A stretch of 64,000 bases of DNA from Prevotella sp. (GCA_024688365.1 JAILEG010000014.1:78723-142722); one strand, 5' to 3'. Positions 47,320-58,311 are shown, counted from the first letter of the stretch. Notes: generated from the sequence alone by a model not told the origin. A program made the numbers and translations.

Positions 47320-49245
47320 CTATTGCCCTTTTTTCCTTTTGTTCAGTTCTTCCTGCTTCTTGTGAAGTTCCTGCTGCTGTTGCTGTTGCATCTGCTGCAG
47401 TGCCTGCATGCGTGCGGCCAGTCCGCTCATCTTCTTCGGATTCTTCTTGTTTTCGGCACGGCGGGCTTCGAGTATGGCAAGCAGTTTCTTGTCATCCGTT
47501 GTCTTGCGCAGTGTCCACATTATGGCGGCCGAGAAGAACAGGGATATGAAGTAGTAGAAATTCAATCCGGACGAATAGTCATTGAAGATGAAGAAGAAGA
47601 ACAGTGGCATGAGGAACATCATCCATTGCATCATCTTCATCTGGTCAGCTTGCTGGCCCACCATTTGGTCTTTCTGCTGCTGCATGGTGAACCAGGAATA
47701 AAGAAGATTGGCAGCACAGAAGAGAATACAGGTTAGGGAAATGTGGTCGCCAATGAGCCAGAGGTTATGTCCCCATTCAAAGATTGGGTCGTACGTGCTG
47801 AGATCTTCCATCCACAGGAAGTTCTGCCCACGCAGCTGGATAGCGTTCGGTACAAAATTGAACATAGCAATCCAGATGGGCATCTGAATCAGCATCGGCA
47901 GACAGCCGGACAATGGGCTGACGCCATACTCTGCATACATCTGCATCATAGCCTGCTGCTTCTGCATCTGGTCCTCGGGCTTGTCATATTGCTTGGTGGC
48001 TGCATCGAGTTTCGGTTTCAGCACGCGCATCTTGGCTGAACTCATGTAGCTCTTTTTCACCATTGGATAGGTGATGAGCTTGAGTAGCAGTGTGATGAGA
48101 ATAAGTACGACACCCATTGGGAATACCTTGCTCAGCCAGTCGAATACGTAGATGGTGAACCATCGGTTGATGATACGGAAAAGAGGCCAGCCCAGGTAGA
48201 CAAGACGTTGCATGTCAAGATCTTTTCCGAATCTGCTCTGCTTCTCAACGCTTTGGAGAAGGCGGAAGTCATTGGGACCGAAGTAAAATTCAAATTCTGA
48301 TGCCTTATTCCCACTTGGGTCAAAGCTGGTTTTCAGGTTGGCTTCGTATTGCTTCAGGTAGCGGGACTCTTTCTGCAATGGTGTACTCCTGAGCTTTGCT
48401 CCCTGTGCGAAATTGTCTTTTGAGATGATGACTGCAGAGAAGAACTGGTTCTTGAAGGCAACCCAGTCGAGAGCCTCCTCTGTGGTCTCCTCCTTGTCGG
48501 AGGTCTCGTTCAGATAATCGGTGCTGCCCTCATTCTCCTTGTATGTCAGTGTGGCATAACGGTTCTCGAAGGTATAGCCACGCTCCTGCTGCCTGCACTT
48601 CTCCTGCCAGTTGACATCCAGCTGGTTGTAGCCAGGGCTGAATAGTCCGCTCATGCCTACAGCCTGCAGGCTCATGTGAAGCATGTAGTCCTTGCCCAAG
48701 GTGTAGTTGAGAACGAGTGACTTGCCCTGTCCGGCATTGGCGGTAAGTGTGACGGTAGAATCTGTCTGGTTGCTGGGGACAAAATAGAGGTCTTTGCTCT
48801 CAATGTTGACATCTTTCGCAGCCAGCATGAAATTCAGACTCTGGTCATCGCCTGCAAATAATGTCACATCCTTTTGGTCCTTTGAGCCGTCCTTTACAGC
48901 CACATTGTGACCGATGTAGTTCTTGATGACAGCCTTGGTCACGACACCTCCCTTGGTATTCAAGGTCAGCTCTACCTTGTTGTTCTTCAGCATGATGTCT
49001 TGCGCCACACCGTTTAGGGCTGCGTGGAACAATGCCGTAGAGTCGGCCACGACGGCAGCCTTCTGTGCCTCATGTTTTTCGGCTGCAGCCTTCAGACTCT
49101 GTGCTTTCTTCACTGCAGCTATGGAGTCCTGCACGAATTCCTTTCTCTGTTGTTCCAGCTGTTCGGCTGATGGCTGCTGCCACCAGGCAAAACCAAAGAG
49201 AACGAGTGCTATCAGGACAAACCCGATGATAGTGTTCTTATCCAT
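47320..49245 (-). CDS. yidC: Membrane protein insertase YidC
   Basis: MDKNTIIGFVLIALVLFGFAWW, periplasmic domain, LQSVEKQ...SKVFPMGVVLILITLLLKLITYPM, Lys/Gln-rich tail. Confidence 0.95.
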   Translation of the reverse strand: MDKNTIIGFVLIALVLFGFAWWQQPSAEQLEQQRKEFVQDSIAAVKKAQSLKAAAEKHEAQKAAVVADSTALFHAALNGVAQDIMLKNNKVELTLNTKGGVVTKAVIKNYIGHNVAVKDGSKDQKDVTLFAGDDQSLNFMLAAKDVNIESKDLYFVPSNQTDSTVTLTANAGQGKSLVLNYTLGKDYMLHMSLQAVGMSGLFSPGYNQLDVNWQEKCRQQERGYTFENRYATLTYKENEGSTDYLNETSDKEETTEEALDWVAFKNQFFSAVIISKDNFAQGAKLRSTPLQKESRYLKQYEANLKTSFDPSGNKASEFEFYFGPNDFRLLQSVEKQSRFGKDLDMQRLVYLGWPLFRIINRWFTIYVFDWLSKVFPMGVVLILITLLLKLITYPMVKKSYMSSAKMRVLKPKLDAATKQYDKPEDQMQKQQAMMQMYAEYGVSPLSGCLPMLIQMPIWIAMFNFVPNAIQLRGQNFLWMEDLSTYDPIFEWGHNLWLIGDHISLTCILFCAANLLYSWFTMQQQKDQMVGQQADQMKMMQWMMFLMPLFFFFIFNDYSSGLNFYYFISLFFSAAIMWTLRKTTDDKKLLAILEARRAENKKNPKKMSGLAARMQALQQMQQQQQQELHKKQEELNKRKKGQ

Positions 49246-50855
49246 TATTTGTTTTTCTGATTATCAATTGATACCTTTACAAAGTCAAGGAAGAGGGGAT
49301 GAGGTTGGAGGACGGTTGATTGGTACTCTGGGTGAAACTGTGTTCCGATATACCACTTCAGCCCAGGGATCTCTACAATCTCAACAAGCTCACTCTCAGG
49401 ATTACGTCCCACGCACATCATGCCGTTTTTCTCGAACTCCTTCTCGTAGTCGTTGTTGAACTCGTAGCGGTGGCGATGACGTTCCTGGATATGTTCCTGC
49501 TTGTAGATGTTGAAAGTGCGCGACCCTTGACGTAGGACACATTCGTATGCGCCGAGCCGCATGGTTCCGCCCATGTTCGTGATGTTCTTCTGCTCCTCCA
49601 TGATGTCAATGACATTGTGAATGGTTTTCTCATCTATTTCACGTGAGTTGGCATCCTTGTAGCCCAAGACATTACGGGCAAACTCAATGACCATCATCTG
49701 CATGCCGAGGCAGATTCCGAATGTCGGGATATCATGTGTTCGGGTGTAATGAGCTGCAATAATCTTGCCCTCGATGCCGCGCTGCCCGAACCCTGGGCAG
49801 ACAACGATACCGTCCTGCTCCTTCAGCCTTTCGGCAATATTCTCCTCCGTCAGTTCCTCTGAATTGATGAACGTGATGACAGTCTTGTGGTCGTTATAGG
49901 TTCCTGCCTGCGACAGCCCCTCACGGATGCTCTTGTAGGCATCCTGTAAATCATATTTGCCTACCAGGCCAATGTGGACTTCCTTGGTTGCTTTTCGACG
50001 ACGGTCCAGGAACTGCTTCCATGGGCCGAGTTCTGGAGTCGGGCCTACTTGCTCACCACATTTGCGGAGGATGGCTATGTCAAGCCCCTGGTCCTGCATG
50101 TTGACGGGTACCTCATAGATACTTGCCAGGTCTTCACTCTGCACTACGCAGTCAAAGTCGACATTGCAGAAAGCTGCTACTTTCTTGCGAATACCATCGC
50201 CTAGGTGCTTTTCCGTGCGGAGAACAAGAATGTCTGGTTGGATACCTACGCTTTGCAGCTCTTTCACGCTGTGCTGTGTAGGCTTGGTCTTCAGTTCCCC
50301 AGCAGCCTTGAGGTAGGGGATGTAGGTGAGATGGAGATTGATGGCGCGCTTGCCCAATTCCCATTTCAGTTGCCGGATGGCCTCAAGGAATGGAGCCGAC
50401 TCAATGTCGCCGATAGTGCCTCCAATCTCAGTGATGACAAAGTCGTAGTGGTATTTCTGCCCAAGCTGCTTGATGTTTCGCTTGATTTCATCTGTGATAT
50501 GTGGGACAACCTGAATGGTCTTCCCCAGATAGTCGCCACGGCGTTCCTTGTCGATGACGCTCTTGTATATTCTACCCGTCGTCATAGAGTTGGCCTTTGT
50601 GGTCTTGATTCCCGTGAAACGCTCATAGTGACCAAGGTCAAGGTCGGTTTCCATGCCGTCAACGGTCACGTAACACTCGCCGTGCTCGTAAGGATTCAGC
50701 GTGCCCGGGTCAATGTTGATGTAAGGGTCAAACTTTTGGATGGTGATGTTGTAGCCTCTTGCTTGAAGAAGCTTTCCAATAGACGACGAGATGATTCCTT
50801 TACCAAGTGAGGAGACTACGCCGCCAGTAACGAAGATGTACTTTGTTTCAGCCAC
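49245..50855 (-). CDS. pyrG: CTP synthase
   Basis: KYIFVTGGVVSSLGKGIISSSIGKLLQARG; class I GATase FGICLGMQMM. Confidence 0.97.
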   Translation of the reverse strand: MAETKYIFVTGGVVSSLGKGIISSSIGKLLQARGYNITIQKFDPYINIDPGTLNPYEHGECYVTVDGMETDLDLGHYERFTGIKTTKANSMTTGRIYKSVIDKERRGDYLGKTIQVVPHITDEIKRNIKQLGQKYHYDFVITEIGGTIGDIESAPFLEAIRQLKWELGKRAINLHLTYIPYLKAAGELKTKPTQHSVKELQSVGIQPDILVLRTEKHLGDGIRKKVAAFCNVDFDCVVQSEDLASIYEVPVNMQDQGLDIAILRKCGEQVGPTPELGPWKQFLDRRRKATKEVHIGLVGKYDLQDAYKSIREGLSQAGTYNDHKTVITFINSEELTEENIAERLKEQDGIVVCPGFGQRGIEGKIIAAHYTRTHDIPTFGICLGMQMMVIEFARNVLGYKDANSREIDEKTIHNVIDIMEEQKNITNMGGTMRLGAYECVLRQGSRTFNIYKQEHIQERHRHRYEFNNDYEKEFEKNGMMCVGRNPESELVEIVEIPGLKWYIGTQFHPEYQSTVLQPHPLFLDFVKVSIDNQKNK

Positions 50856-51193
50856 GATTTATTTATATTTAATTATTGTCTGTATAAAATGAGTATCGCT
50901 GGTTTTAAACTAAAGTGCAAAGGTACTAATTTTCCGTGAATTATATGTTGTCTCGCTGATAAATTCTGGCTTCCTGTAAAATGTGTTGTAAATTACCTTG
51001 CTGTTTGTGTTGGAAAAGCTGTACTAATATATGAATCTGATGCCTGAAATGCTTGCCATTATAGTTTTGGTTGCTGAGTTATAACAGTTTAGCATTCGTT
51101 GTTTGTTTGAAAAAACATTCGCTTCTGACTTTTCTGCTAAAACATTACACTTATTTGGAAAAAATGATGTAAGTTTGCAGACGATAAGTTAAC

Positions 51194-52471
51194 ATGATGA
51201 GACATACAATTTTTGTTATAATATTTTTAGTAACCAGCCTGGAAGTTTCGTCCCAGCAACGCCATTCGTCTGTGTCGCATCGGGATGATGACCGAGCAGT
51301 TGTTTTAATACATGCCTATGCTGACTCATTATCTGTCTTTAAAGACAGTCTATTTCAGTATGGTGAGGCAATGAAGAGGCGAGGAAGGCGGAAAATAGAT
51401 GCCATGCGCTTGTTCCTTCCTGTGACTTATTATAAGGATATCACCCATGATGCATTTTCTCTGGGTGGGGATAGAAGCCTTATAGGTGATAAGCTGATGC
51501 GTGTCTATCTTAAGCGCCCGGATTTGGTGACAAATACAGAACGTTCTGTTCTTTCGTTGCAGACAACATTGGATGATATTGAAAAACCGCTACAGCATGA
51601 TGCAAAGTTGGTTGAGAAGGCCTCAGCAAAACCTATTGAACCTTCTACGGCACCGGTTGAAGTATTGGTTCTGCGGCCTAATTTCTGGACTTATAAAGGT
51701 GACTATTCTCTGCAGTTCCTTCAGAACTATATTTCTGGCAACTGGTATCGAGGTGGGGAGAGTAACTATTCCACATTGGCAGCTGTTGTTATGCAGGCTG
51801 ATTATAACAATAAGCAGAAGGTGAAGTGGGAAAATCGTCTTGAGCTGAAATATGGCATGCAGAGCAGTCGCTCCGACTCCTTGCATAGTTTCAAAAGTAC
51901 TGAAGACCTGATACGTCTTACCTCGAAGCTTGGCCTGCAGGCAACGAAGCATTGGTATTATACATTCCAATTTATTGGCTATACGCAGTTTACACATTCT
52001 TTCCGGTCAAACGATCCTAAAAGATATGCAGATTTCCTGGCACCTTTGAATCTGAACATGTCTATTGGTATGGATTACTCTGCAGATTGGCTGAACCATA
52101 AGCTGAAAGGGAATTTCCATATGGCTCCTGTAGCTTACAACTTGAAGTACACCCGGCTTAAAGAACTGTCAGGGCGTTTGGGTATAGAGGAGGGAAAGCA
52201 CTTCCTGCACGACTTTGGCTCAGAGTTTACGGTTGACCTGGAGTGGAAACTGATGGATGCATTGACATGGAAGACCCGTCTCTATGGCTATACGACGTAT
52301 GAGCGTGCCGAGCTGGAATGGGAGAATACCTTTACCCTGCAGTTTAACCGTTATATAGCCACCCGCCTGTTTCTGTATCCCCGTTTTGATGATGGCGTAG
52401 GACGTGACGGACATCATGGGTATTGGCAATATAAGGAATTTGCTTCAGTGGGATTCCAGTATAGTTTCTAG
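51194..52471 (+). CDS. DUF3078-like outer-membrane-associated protein
   Basis: Signal peptide; FWTYKGDYSLQFLQNYISGNWYRGGESNYSTLAAV; beta-rich C-terminus ending in F. Confidence 0.75.
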   Translation: MMRHTIFVIIFLVTSLEVSSQQRHSSVSHRDDDRAVVLIHAYADSLSVFKDSLFQYGEAMKRRGRRKIDAMRLFLPVTYYKDITHDAFSLGGDRSLIGDKLMRVYLKRPDLVTNTERSVLSLQTTLDDIEKPLQHDAKLVEKASAKPIEPSTAPVEVLVLRPNFWTYKGDYSLQFLQNYISGNWYRGGESNYSTLAAVVMQADYNNKQKVKWENRLELKYGMQSSRSDSLHSFKSTEDLIRLTSKLGLQATKHWYYTFQFIGYTQFTHSFRSNDPKRYADFLAPLNLNMSIGMDYSADWLNHKLKGNFHMAPVAYNLKYTRLKELSGRLGIEEGKHFLHDFGSEFTVDLEWKLMDALTWKTRLYGYTTYERAELEWENTFTLQFNRYIATRLFLYPRFDDGVGRDGHHGYWQYKEFASVGFQYSF

Positions 52472-52486
52472 ATTTTGGCATGTAGG

Positions 52487-53011
52487 TTAATTTGCTCTTA
52501 AATTCTCTCTAAGGAGGTCTTTATTGATATGGATGACGAATATCTGTTGTCCGCCTTTACTGAAGCTGATCTTGTATTTTCCGCCTTGTTTGTCTTTATG
52601 TATATAGGTGTATGCAAATCTGTTAATGTCCCAGCAGGTGTCATGCTCTGCTGCCGCCATCACCGTCTGATAAAATTCTTTGCTGGGGATGCTGTCAAGC
52701 AGCAGCATGGCTGAATAATTGCCATTGGTAACGGTTTCCTCATCAGCTGCCATGCTGACAGAATCAGGGATGAAAGGAGTGGTTTTGACAACTTTGTATT
52801 TAGGGAAATGGATGGAAGTGATGGCCCCCAAGTCAATATATATCTTGCCTGAAGTGGACTGTGGCTCGAATTCGACAGCAGCGACAGTGTCCTGACCATC
52901 AGAGCCTTCAATGGCTCGGCTATGATGGCATGAGGCTACAATGCTTATTGTAAGGATAATGCAGAGAAGTACGAGACTGATGATCCTTGACTGATTATGC
53001 TTTTTTTCCAT
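52487..53011 (-). CDS. Hypothetical membrane-anchored or lipoprotein
   Basis: N-terminal hydrophobic segment LVLLCIILTISIVASC; no known domain recognised. Confidence 0.6.
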   Translation of the reverse strand: MEKKHNQSRIISLVLLCIILTISIVASCHHSRAIEGSDGQDTVAAVEFEPQSTSGKIYIDLGAITSIHFPKYKVVKTTPFIPDSVSMAADEETVTNGNYSAMLLLDSIPSKEFYQTVMAAAEHDTCWDINRFAYTYIHKDKQGGKYKISFSKGGQQIFVIHINKDLLRENLRAN

Positions 53012-53024
53012 TTTCAGATGTGTT

Positions 53025-54803
53025 TTATTCCGTGGGTGTTGGAGAAGAAGTCAGCTTCTTAAGTCTTTTCTGTGCGGTGGGATTATCGGGTGATAGCTTT
53101 ATGGCCTTTCGGTAGTTACTGATGGCTGCCTCTGTCATCCCTTCACGTTCACATTCTTTTCCCATCATGACATATTCTACGGATAATTTTTTCAGAAACT
53201 CCTTTTGTTGAGCCTGTTGTTCTTTTAGTTTTTTGTTTTCATCCTTTAGCTGGTTGATGATATGGAGTTTTCTTCTCAGTAATCGTTTAGCTGCAGGGCG
53301 TTCAATATCATATCGACTGTGAATGGCCTGGAAGAAGTAATTGAGGAAGCTGTCAAAATCACCTTTGTCAAAAGCCTTGGAGGCATCATTGTACTCTTTA
53401 TCGGCTTTGCTTTGTTTTAGAGCTGCCGAGATGAGATTACCATCATTGTAGTGCCGGGCAAACTGTATTACCTCAGCTCTGACAAACACCTCGTTGCGAC
53501 GTAGGGGATCCTTTAGCGTGATGCCCTGAAGGCTGGTGCATCTGGAGAGAGCTACATAGGCCTGTCCTCCTGCAAAGACTCCTCCGCTGAAGTCTATGTT
53601 CACATTCTTGAATGTGAGTCCTTGACTTTTGTGGACAGTGATAGCCCATGCCAGTTTCACCGGGAACTGCACGTATGTGCCTATCTGCTCTTCCTCAATT
53701 TTTTTCTCGGTCTCATTGAAGTGGTATCTTACGTTCTCCCACATCTCACGCTGTACCTGCAAGTCGTCATCCTCTTCTGTGCGGACATAGAGAACTCCTT
53801 CCTCTTCGTCAATCCCGATAATGACTCCCAAGGTGCCGTTCACCCATTGTCTGTCTACATCATTCTTGATGAACATGATATGTGCGCCAGGTTTGAGATT
53901 TAATTCCATTGGAGTGGGGAGGCTACTCTCGGGAAACTCGCCTTTTATCTCTCCACGGAACATGACTGGACTTCCGGGTAAAGAGTCAAGTCCTTTCTCG
54001 TTTATCCAGTCAACGGTATCACGCCTGGTTGAGAGCGTAATGGTGAAAGGATTTTCCGGGGTGTTGTCAGCTGGCTGGAGACTGGTATCTACTCGTTGAT
54101 TAATCAGTGCGAAGTCGGTCTCTGTCACTTGGTTTGTTCTGATATGGTCGAGGATGGATATGAAGAAAGGGTCATTTTGTCTATACACTTTGCTCAGCTC
54201 TATGCTTATCAATGGATAGTTCTGGAACACTTTGGCAGCGAAGAAGTAGCTGTTGGCATAGAATGGCTGAAGCAGTCGTCTGTCTTCTTCTTTAAGGACA
54301 GGCTCAAGCTGATAGATATCACCTACCAGCAAAAGCTGCTTACCGCCAAATGGCTCCCGCATATTACGGTTGTATATTCTCAGAATCTTGTCAATGAAGT
54401 CGATGATGTCAGCTCGCACCATGCTTATCTCATCAATGATAATAAGCTCAACTTCACGCAGCAGCTTACATTTGTCGCCATTGTACTTCATTGTTCCGCG
54501 AAGGTTGCGTGCGGAATAGCGTGTGTCGTTGGGCAATAAGGGGTAAAAAGGAATTTTGAAAAAACTGTGTAGGGTAGTACCTCCTGCATTGATAGCAGCA
54601 ATCCCAGTAGGGGCAAGGATGACATGCTTCTTTTTTGTAATAGCTGATATATACCGGAGAAACGTAGATTTCCCCGTTCCTGCCTTGCCGGTCAGGAACA
54701 GGGAATTATGAGTGAATTGGATAATCTGTAGAGCTTTCTGCAACTCTGGATTATTTAAATCAATATTGTCGTTGCTGATTGTTTCTTTTTTCTTGTCGCT
54801 CAT
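53025..54803 (-). CDS. Pif1/RecD-like helicase with C-terminal TPR-like segment
   Basis: LFLTGKAGTGKSTFLRYI, IIIDEISMVRADIIDFID, LAWAITVHKSQGLTF, AYVALSRCTSLQGI; C-terminal TPR-like repeat. Confidence 0.88.
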   Translation of the reverse strand: MSDKKKETISNDNIDLNNPELQKALQIIQFTHNSLFLTGKAGTGKSTFLRYISAITKKKHVILAPTGIAAINAGGTTLHSFFKIPFYPLLPNDTRYSARNLRGTMKYNGDKCKLLREVELIIIDEISMVRADIIDFIDKILRIYNRNMREPFGGKQLLLVGDIYQLEPVLKEEDRRLLQPFYANSYFFAAKVFQNYPLISIELSKVYRQNDPFFISILDHIRTNQVTETDFALINQRVDTSLQPADNTPENPFTITLSTRRDTVDWINEKGLDSLPGSPVMFRGEIKGEFPESSLPTPMELNLKPGAHIMFIKNDVDRQWVNGTLGVIIGIDEEEGVLYVRTEEDDDLQVQREMWENVRYHFNETEKKIEEEQIGTYVQFPVKLAWAITVHKSQGLTFKNVNIDFSGGVFAGGQAYVALSRCTSLQGITLKDPLRRNEVFVRAEVIQFARHYNDGNLISAALKQSKADKEYNDASKAFDKGDFDSFLNYFFQAIHSRYDIERPAAKRLLRRKLHIINQLKDENKKLKEQQAQQKEFLKKLSVEYVMMGKECEREGMTEAAISNYRKAIKLSPDNPTAQKRLKKLTSSPTPTE

Positions 54804-54809
54804 CAGGAC

Positions 54810-57335
54810 TTACTCTATCTCAATGTTTTCGGAACGAGGTCTGCCCATAGGTCTTATAGGCCTTAGGTTTTCGTTACTTGGCGCAGTGTTATGCCTTTCC
54901 GGCAGAGGTTGGACATCAGGTTCACTCTCAACGGACTCTTCCTCACCGTCTTCTTCCTCTTCTGTGATTTTCTCCAAAGAATGATGGTGTCTTCTGCTTT
55001 GTTCTAAAACCTCCAGCGAGTCTGGCTGTTGACGATGTGTGATAGTGGGCTGGCAGTTGTACATTGATGGATCTATCTCCTCGTCAGGATCTGACTGCCA
55101 CTTGGCATGGTACTTCTGAAACACTTTGTCTCTCATGACGCTGTAGATGAAGTTTCCACAGATGGGGAGAGCGGTTTTTGATCCCTGTCCCAAGGCACCT
55201 GTTCGGAAGTGGATGCTACGGTATTCTCCGCCAACCCATGCACCAACGACAAGGTTTGGACTGACAGCCATGAACCAGGCATCAGAGTGGTTATTGGTAG
55301 TTCCGGTTTTGCCCCCCCAATCTGTATCTCCAAAGATATACTGGCTGAGAGCCTGGCTTGTACCCCCACTTTCCTTCACGCCGCCTATAAGCATCTGCTG
55401 CATGAGATAGGCAGTCTTGTAGGGTAAGGCTTTGTTGTTATCCTTTGGTGCCAGATAAACTTCATTGCCATCCTGGTCCAGGATTCGTGTGACAACGACT
55501 GGTTCGTGATGTTCTCCGTCATTGGCTACAGTACAGTAGGCATTGACCATTTCCAATAGATTTACATCGCTGGAGCCAAGTGCCAAGGAGGGCTCATCGT
55601 CCAAAGGACTCTTTATACCCATGTCCTGTGCTGTGCGTATAATGTTCTTTATGCCCATCTCCTGTCCTAGGCGTACTGCTACAGAATTGACACTTCGGGC
55701 AAAGGCTGTTTTCAAAGTGAGTGAGTCATTTGAGAATCTACCATTCGCATTGCCTGGTGTCCAGGTCTTCATCTGTCCTGTTTTCTTGTCAAGTACCTGC
55801 ATGCTGATGTATTCATCACGGCGCTTGTCACATGGAGTGAGCCCTTGGTTGAAGGCCTCTGAATAGACAAAGAGTTTGAATGTGGAGCCTGGCTGCCGTT
55901 CGGCGGTCACCTTGTCATATTTCCATGTGTTGAAATCAACGTCTCCAACCCATGCTCTTACAGCACCCGACTGTGGTTCCATAGCAAGCATAGAGCAGTG
56001 CATGAATTTTACCATATAGCGGATGGAGTCCATGGAAGACATCTCCTTCTCTATAATACCCTTTGCATAGTCAAATAGTTTTACTTTATGAGGCTTGTTG
56101 AGATAATAGAGAACGCTGTCAGGCTGATTGGGGTATTTCTGTACGAGTTTTTTGTAGAATGGCTGGCGTTCGGCGATGCTTTCTATGAACCCGGGAACGA
56201 GATTCCCTTTCTCGTCTCTCCACGGATCCTGATTTCTCCAATGGCTGTCAAAATTGCGTTGTACCTTTTCCATTTGCTTTGAGGCTGCCTGTTCTGCGTA
56301 CTTCTGCAGGCGGGTATCAATAGTTGTATATATTTTTAGCCCACTGCTATAGAGGTCATAACCGTTATCCTTTGCCCAATCTTTTAGGTACTCTGCTATG
56401 TAGCCTCTGAAATATTGTGCCTGTCCCTCGTAGTTTTCCTCTACATGTACATCTAATTTTATCGGTCGATGGGAAAGTGAGTTATACTCACTCCGTGGCA
56501 ACACGTTGTGTGTTACCATATTATATAAAACGGTATTGCGGCGCGAGATGGAATTATTCGGGTGGGTAATTGGGTTGTAATAGGTTGTCGCCTTCAACAT
56601 ACCGACCAATGTGGCAGCTTGGTCAATTGACATCCTTGCCGGGGTGGAGTTGAAATAGGTCTTGGCGGCAGTCTTAATGCCATACGCATTGTTGCCAAAG
56701 TCTACTGTGTTGGCATACATCGTGAGGATATCCTTTTTGGAATAAATCAGCTCAAGCTTTACGGCAATGATCCATTCCTTGCTCTTCATAATAAGAATGC
56801 GGAGTCCTGGCACATGGCCTAACAGGCCTGTGGAATATTGGGTGCGGACGCGGAACATGTTCTTGGCCAGCTGCTGGGTGATGGTTGAGGCACCGCGGGC
56901 ATCATTGCGGGTCAGCGCATCTTTGAGTGCACCGGCAATTCCCATGAAATCGACACCATGATGACTGTAGAAACGTTCATCCTCTGTGCTGATGAGAGCT
57001 TTCCAAAAGGCAGGATTGACCTCCTCGTATTTTACAGGTGTACGGTTCTCTTTATAGAATTTTCCAATAAGGACAGAATCTGCACTGTAAATCTCGGATG
57101 CAGCATAAGTGGGTGGGGTCTTTATCTCAACAAAGCCTGGTGACTTTCCAAAGAGCCATAGAAAGTTGATATCTACCATTCCCAAATAGAGAAAAATGGC
57201 TACTATCAATGAAACAGAGCCTATTGCGGTCTTTGTGTACCATGTACGCCCTTTATAGAGATTGGCATACCAGGGAAAGAAACTTATAATTCCCCGGACT
57301 ACACTCTTGATAAAATTTATGATTTTCTTTACCAT
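54810..57335 (-). CDS. Class A penicillin-binding protein (PBP1A-like)
   Basis: ALISTEDERFYSHHGVDFMGI and RGASTITQQLAKNMF (GT51); RQPGSTFKLFVY, SVNS, GKTGTTNNHSDAWFM (transpeptidase). Confidence 0.95.
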   Translation of the reverse strand: MVKKIINFIKSVVRGIISFFPWYANLYKGRTWYTKTAIGSVSLIVAIFLYLGMVDINFLWLFGKSPGFVEIKTPPTYAASEIYSADSVLIGKFYKENRTPVKYEEVNPAFWKALISTEDERFYSHHGVDFMGIAGALKDALTRNDARGASTITQQLAKNMFRVRTQYSTGLLGHVPGLRILIMKSKEWIIAVKLELIYSKKDILTMYANTVDFGNNAYGIKTAAKTYFNSTPARMSIDQAATLVGMLKATTYYNPITHPNNSISRRNTVLYNMVTHNVLPRSEYNSLSHRPIKLDVHVEENYEGQAQYFRGYIAEYLKDWAKDNGYDLYSSGLKIYTTIDTRLQKYAEQAASKQMEKVQRNFDSHWRNQDPWRDEKGNLVPGFIESIAERQPFYKKLVQKYPNQPDSVLYYLNKPHKVKLFDYAKGIIEKEMSSMDSIRYMVKFMHCSMLAMEPQSGAVRAWVGDVDFNTWKYDKVTAERQPGSTFKLFVYSEAFNQGLTPCDKRRDEYISMQVLDKKTGQMKTWTPGNANGRFSNDSLTLKTAFARSVNSVAVRLGQEMGIKNIIRTAQDMGIKSPLDDEPSLALGSSDVNLLEMVNAYCTVANDGEHHEPVVVTRILDQDGNEVYLAPKDNNKALPYKTAYLMQQMLIGGVKESGGTSQALSQYIFGDTDWGGKTGTTNNHSDAWFMAVSPNLVVGAWVGGEYRSIHFRTGALGQGSKTALPICGNFIYSVMRDKVFQKYHAKWQSDPDEEIDPSMYNCQPTITHRQQPDSLEVLEQSRRHHHSLEKITEEEEDGEEESVESEPDVQPLPERHNTAPSNENLRPIRPMGRPRSENIEIE

Positions 57336-57390
57336 TGATTGACGAACTTCGCGTTTGGTTATTGCTTATCAGTGTTCTCTGCAAAAGTAC

Positions 57391-58302
57391 TTATTTACTT
57401 GGGTTCTGTAAGGTTGTCTGGATATAATTTAAGATTTCTTCAATGTTGTCTGGTGCGAACCAGCTGAAATCCTTATCCCTTTTATACCAGGTCATCTGTT
57501 TGCGGGCATATCTTCTTGTGTTGCTTTGTATTTTAGATACGGCCTCTTCCAGTGTGGTGAGGCCGTCTATATAGTCAAACAACTCTTTGTAGCCAACAGT
57601 ATTGAGCGAATTAAGCCCCTTTTTAGGATAGACATCTAATGCCTCTTCTATCATTCCTGCCTCTATCATTTGTATGACGCGCTGGTTAATGCGTCCATAG
57701 AGTTCTTCTCGGGGACGGTTCAGTCCAATTTTGATAATGTTGAACGGACGTTCCTTTACGGTGTTGGAGCGGAAGCAGGTATAGGGCTTTCCTGTCTGTA
57801 TGCATATTTCCAGTGCATGGATGACCCGTCGGGGATTGTTGCGGTCAACGGCAGCCCAGTGTTCAGGGTCGAGAGCCTTCAGCAGTTCACACATGGCAGC
57901 CAGCCCTTCATCCTCCAGCCTTCTCCTCATTTCATCCCGAATGTCCGGGCGGATGGTAGGTATGTCATCAATTCCTTTGCAGACTGCATCAATATACATC
58001 ATGGAGCCGCCAGACAGAATTGAGATAGGGGAGGACTGCTGATGGATAATATTCAGTACGTCCTGTTCAAATAAGCTTGCTGAGTAGTAATCCTCCAAAT
58101 GGTGATTGCCCACAAAGTAATGTGGAACCCGTCTTTGCTGTTCATCGGTAGGTGCAGCAGTCCCTATAGGTATTTCGTGAAATATCTGACGGGAGTCAGC
58201 ATTGATAACCGGCACTTTGAAATGCTCAGCTATCCGGAGGGTTGTCTCCGTCTTGCCTACTCCCGTCGGACCAGTGATGACAATAAGAGTCTTGTCTTTC
58301 AA
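57391..58302 (-). CDS. miaA: tRNA dimethylallyltransferase
   Basis: LIVITGPTGVGKTETTLRIAEHF, VINADSRQIFHEIPIGTAAP, YARKQMTWYKRD. Confidence 0.95.
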   Translation of the reverse strand: MKDKTLIVITGPTGVGKTETTLRIAEHFKVPVINADSRQIFHEIPIGTAAPTDEQQRRVPHYFVGNHHLEDYYSASLFEQDVLNIIHQQSSPISILSGGSMMYIDAVCKGIDDIPTIRPDIRDEMRRRLEDEGLAAMCELLKALDPEHWAAVDRNNPRRVIHALEICIQTGKPYTCFRSNTVKERPFNIIKIGLNRPREELYGRINQRVIQMIEAGMIEEALDVYPKKGLNSLNTVGYKELFDYIDGLTTLEEAVSKIQSNTRRYARKQMTWYKRDKDFSWFAPDNIEEILNYIQTTLQNPSK

Positions 58303-58311
58303 TCTGATAGT

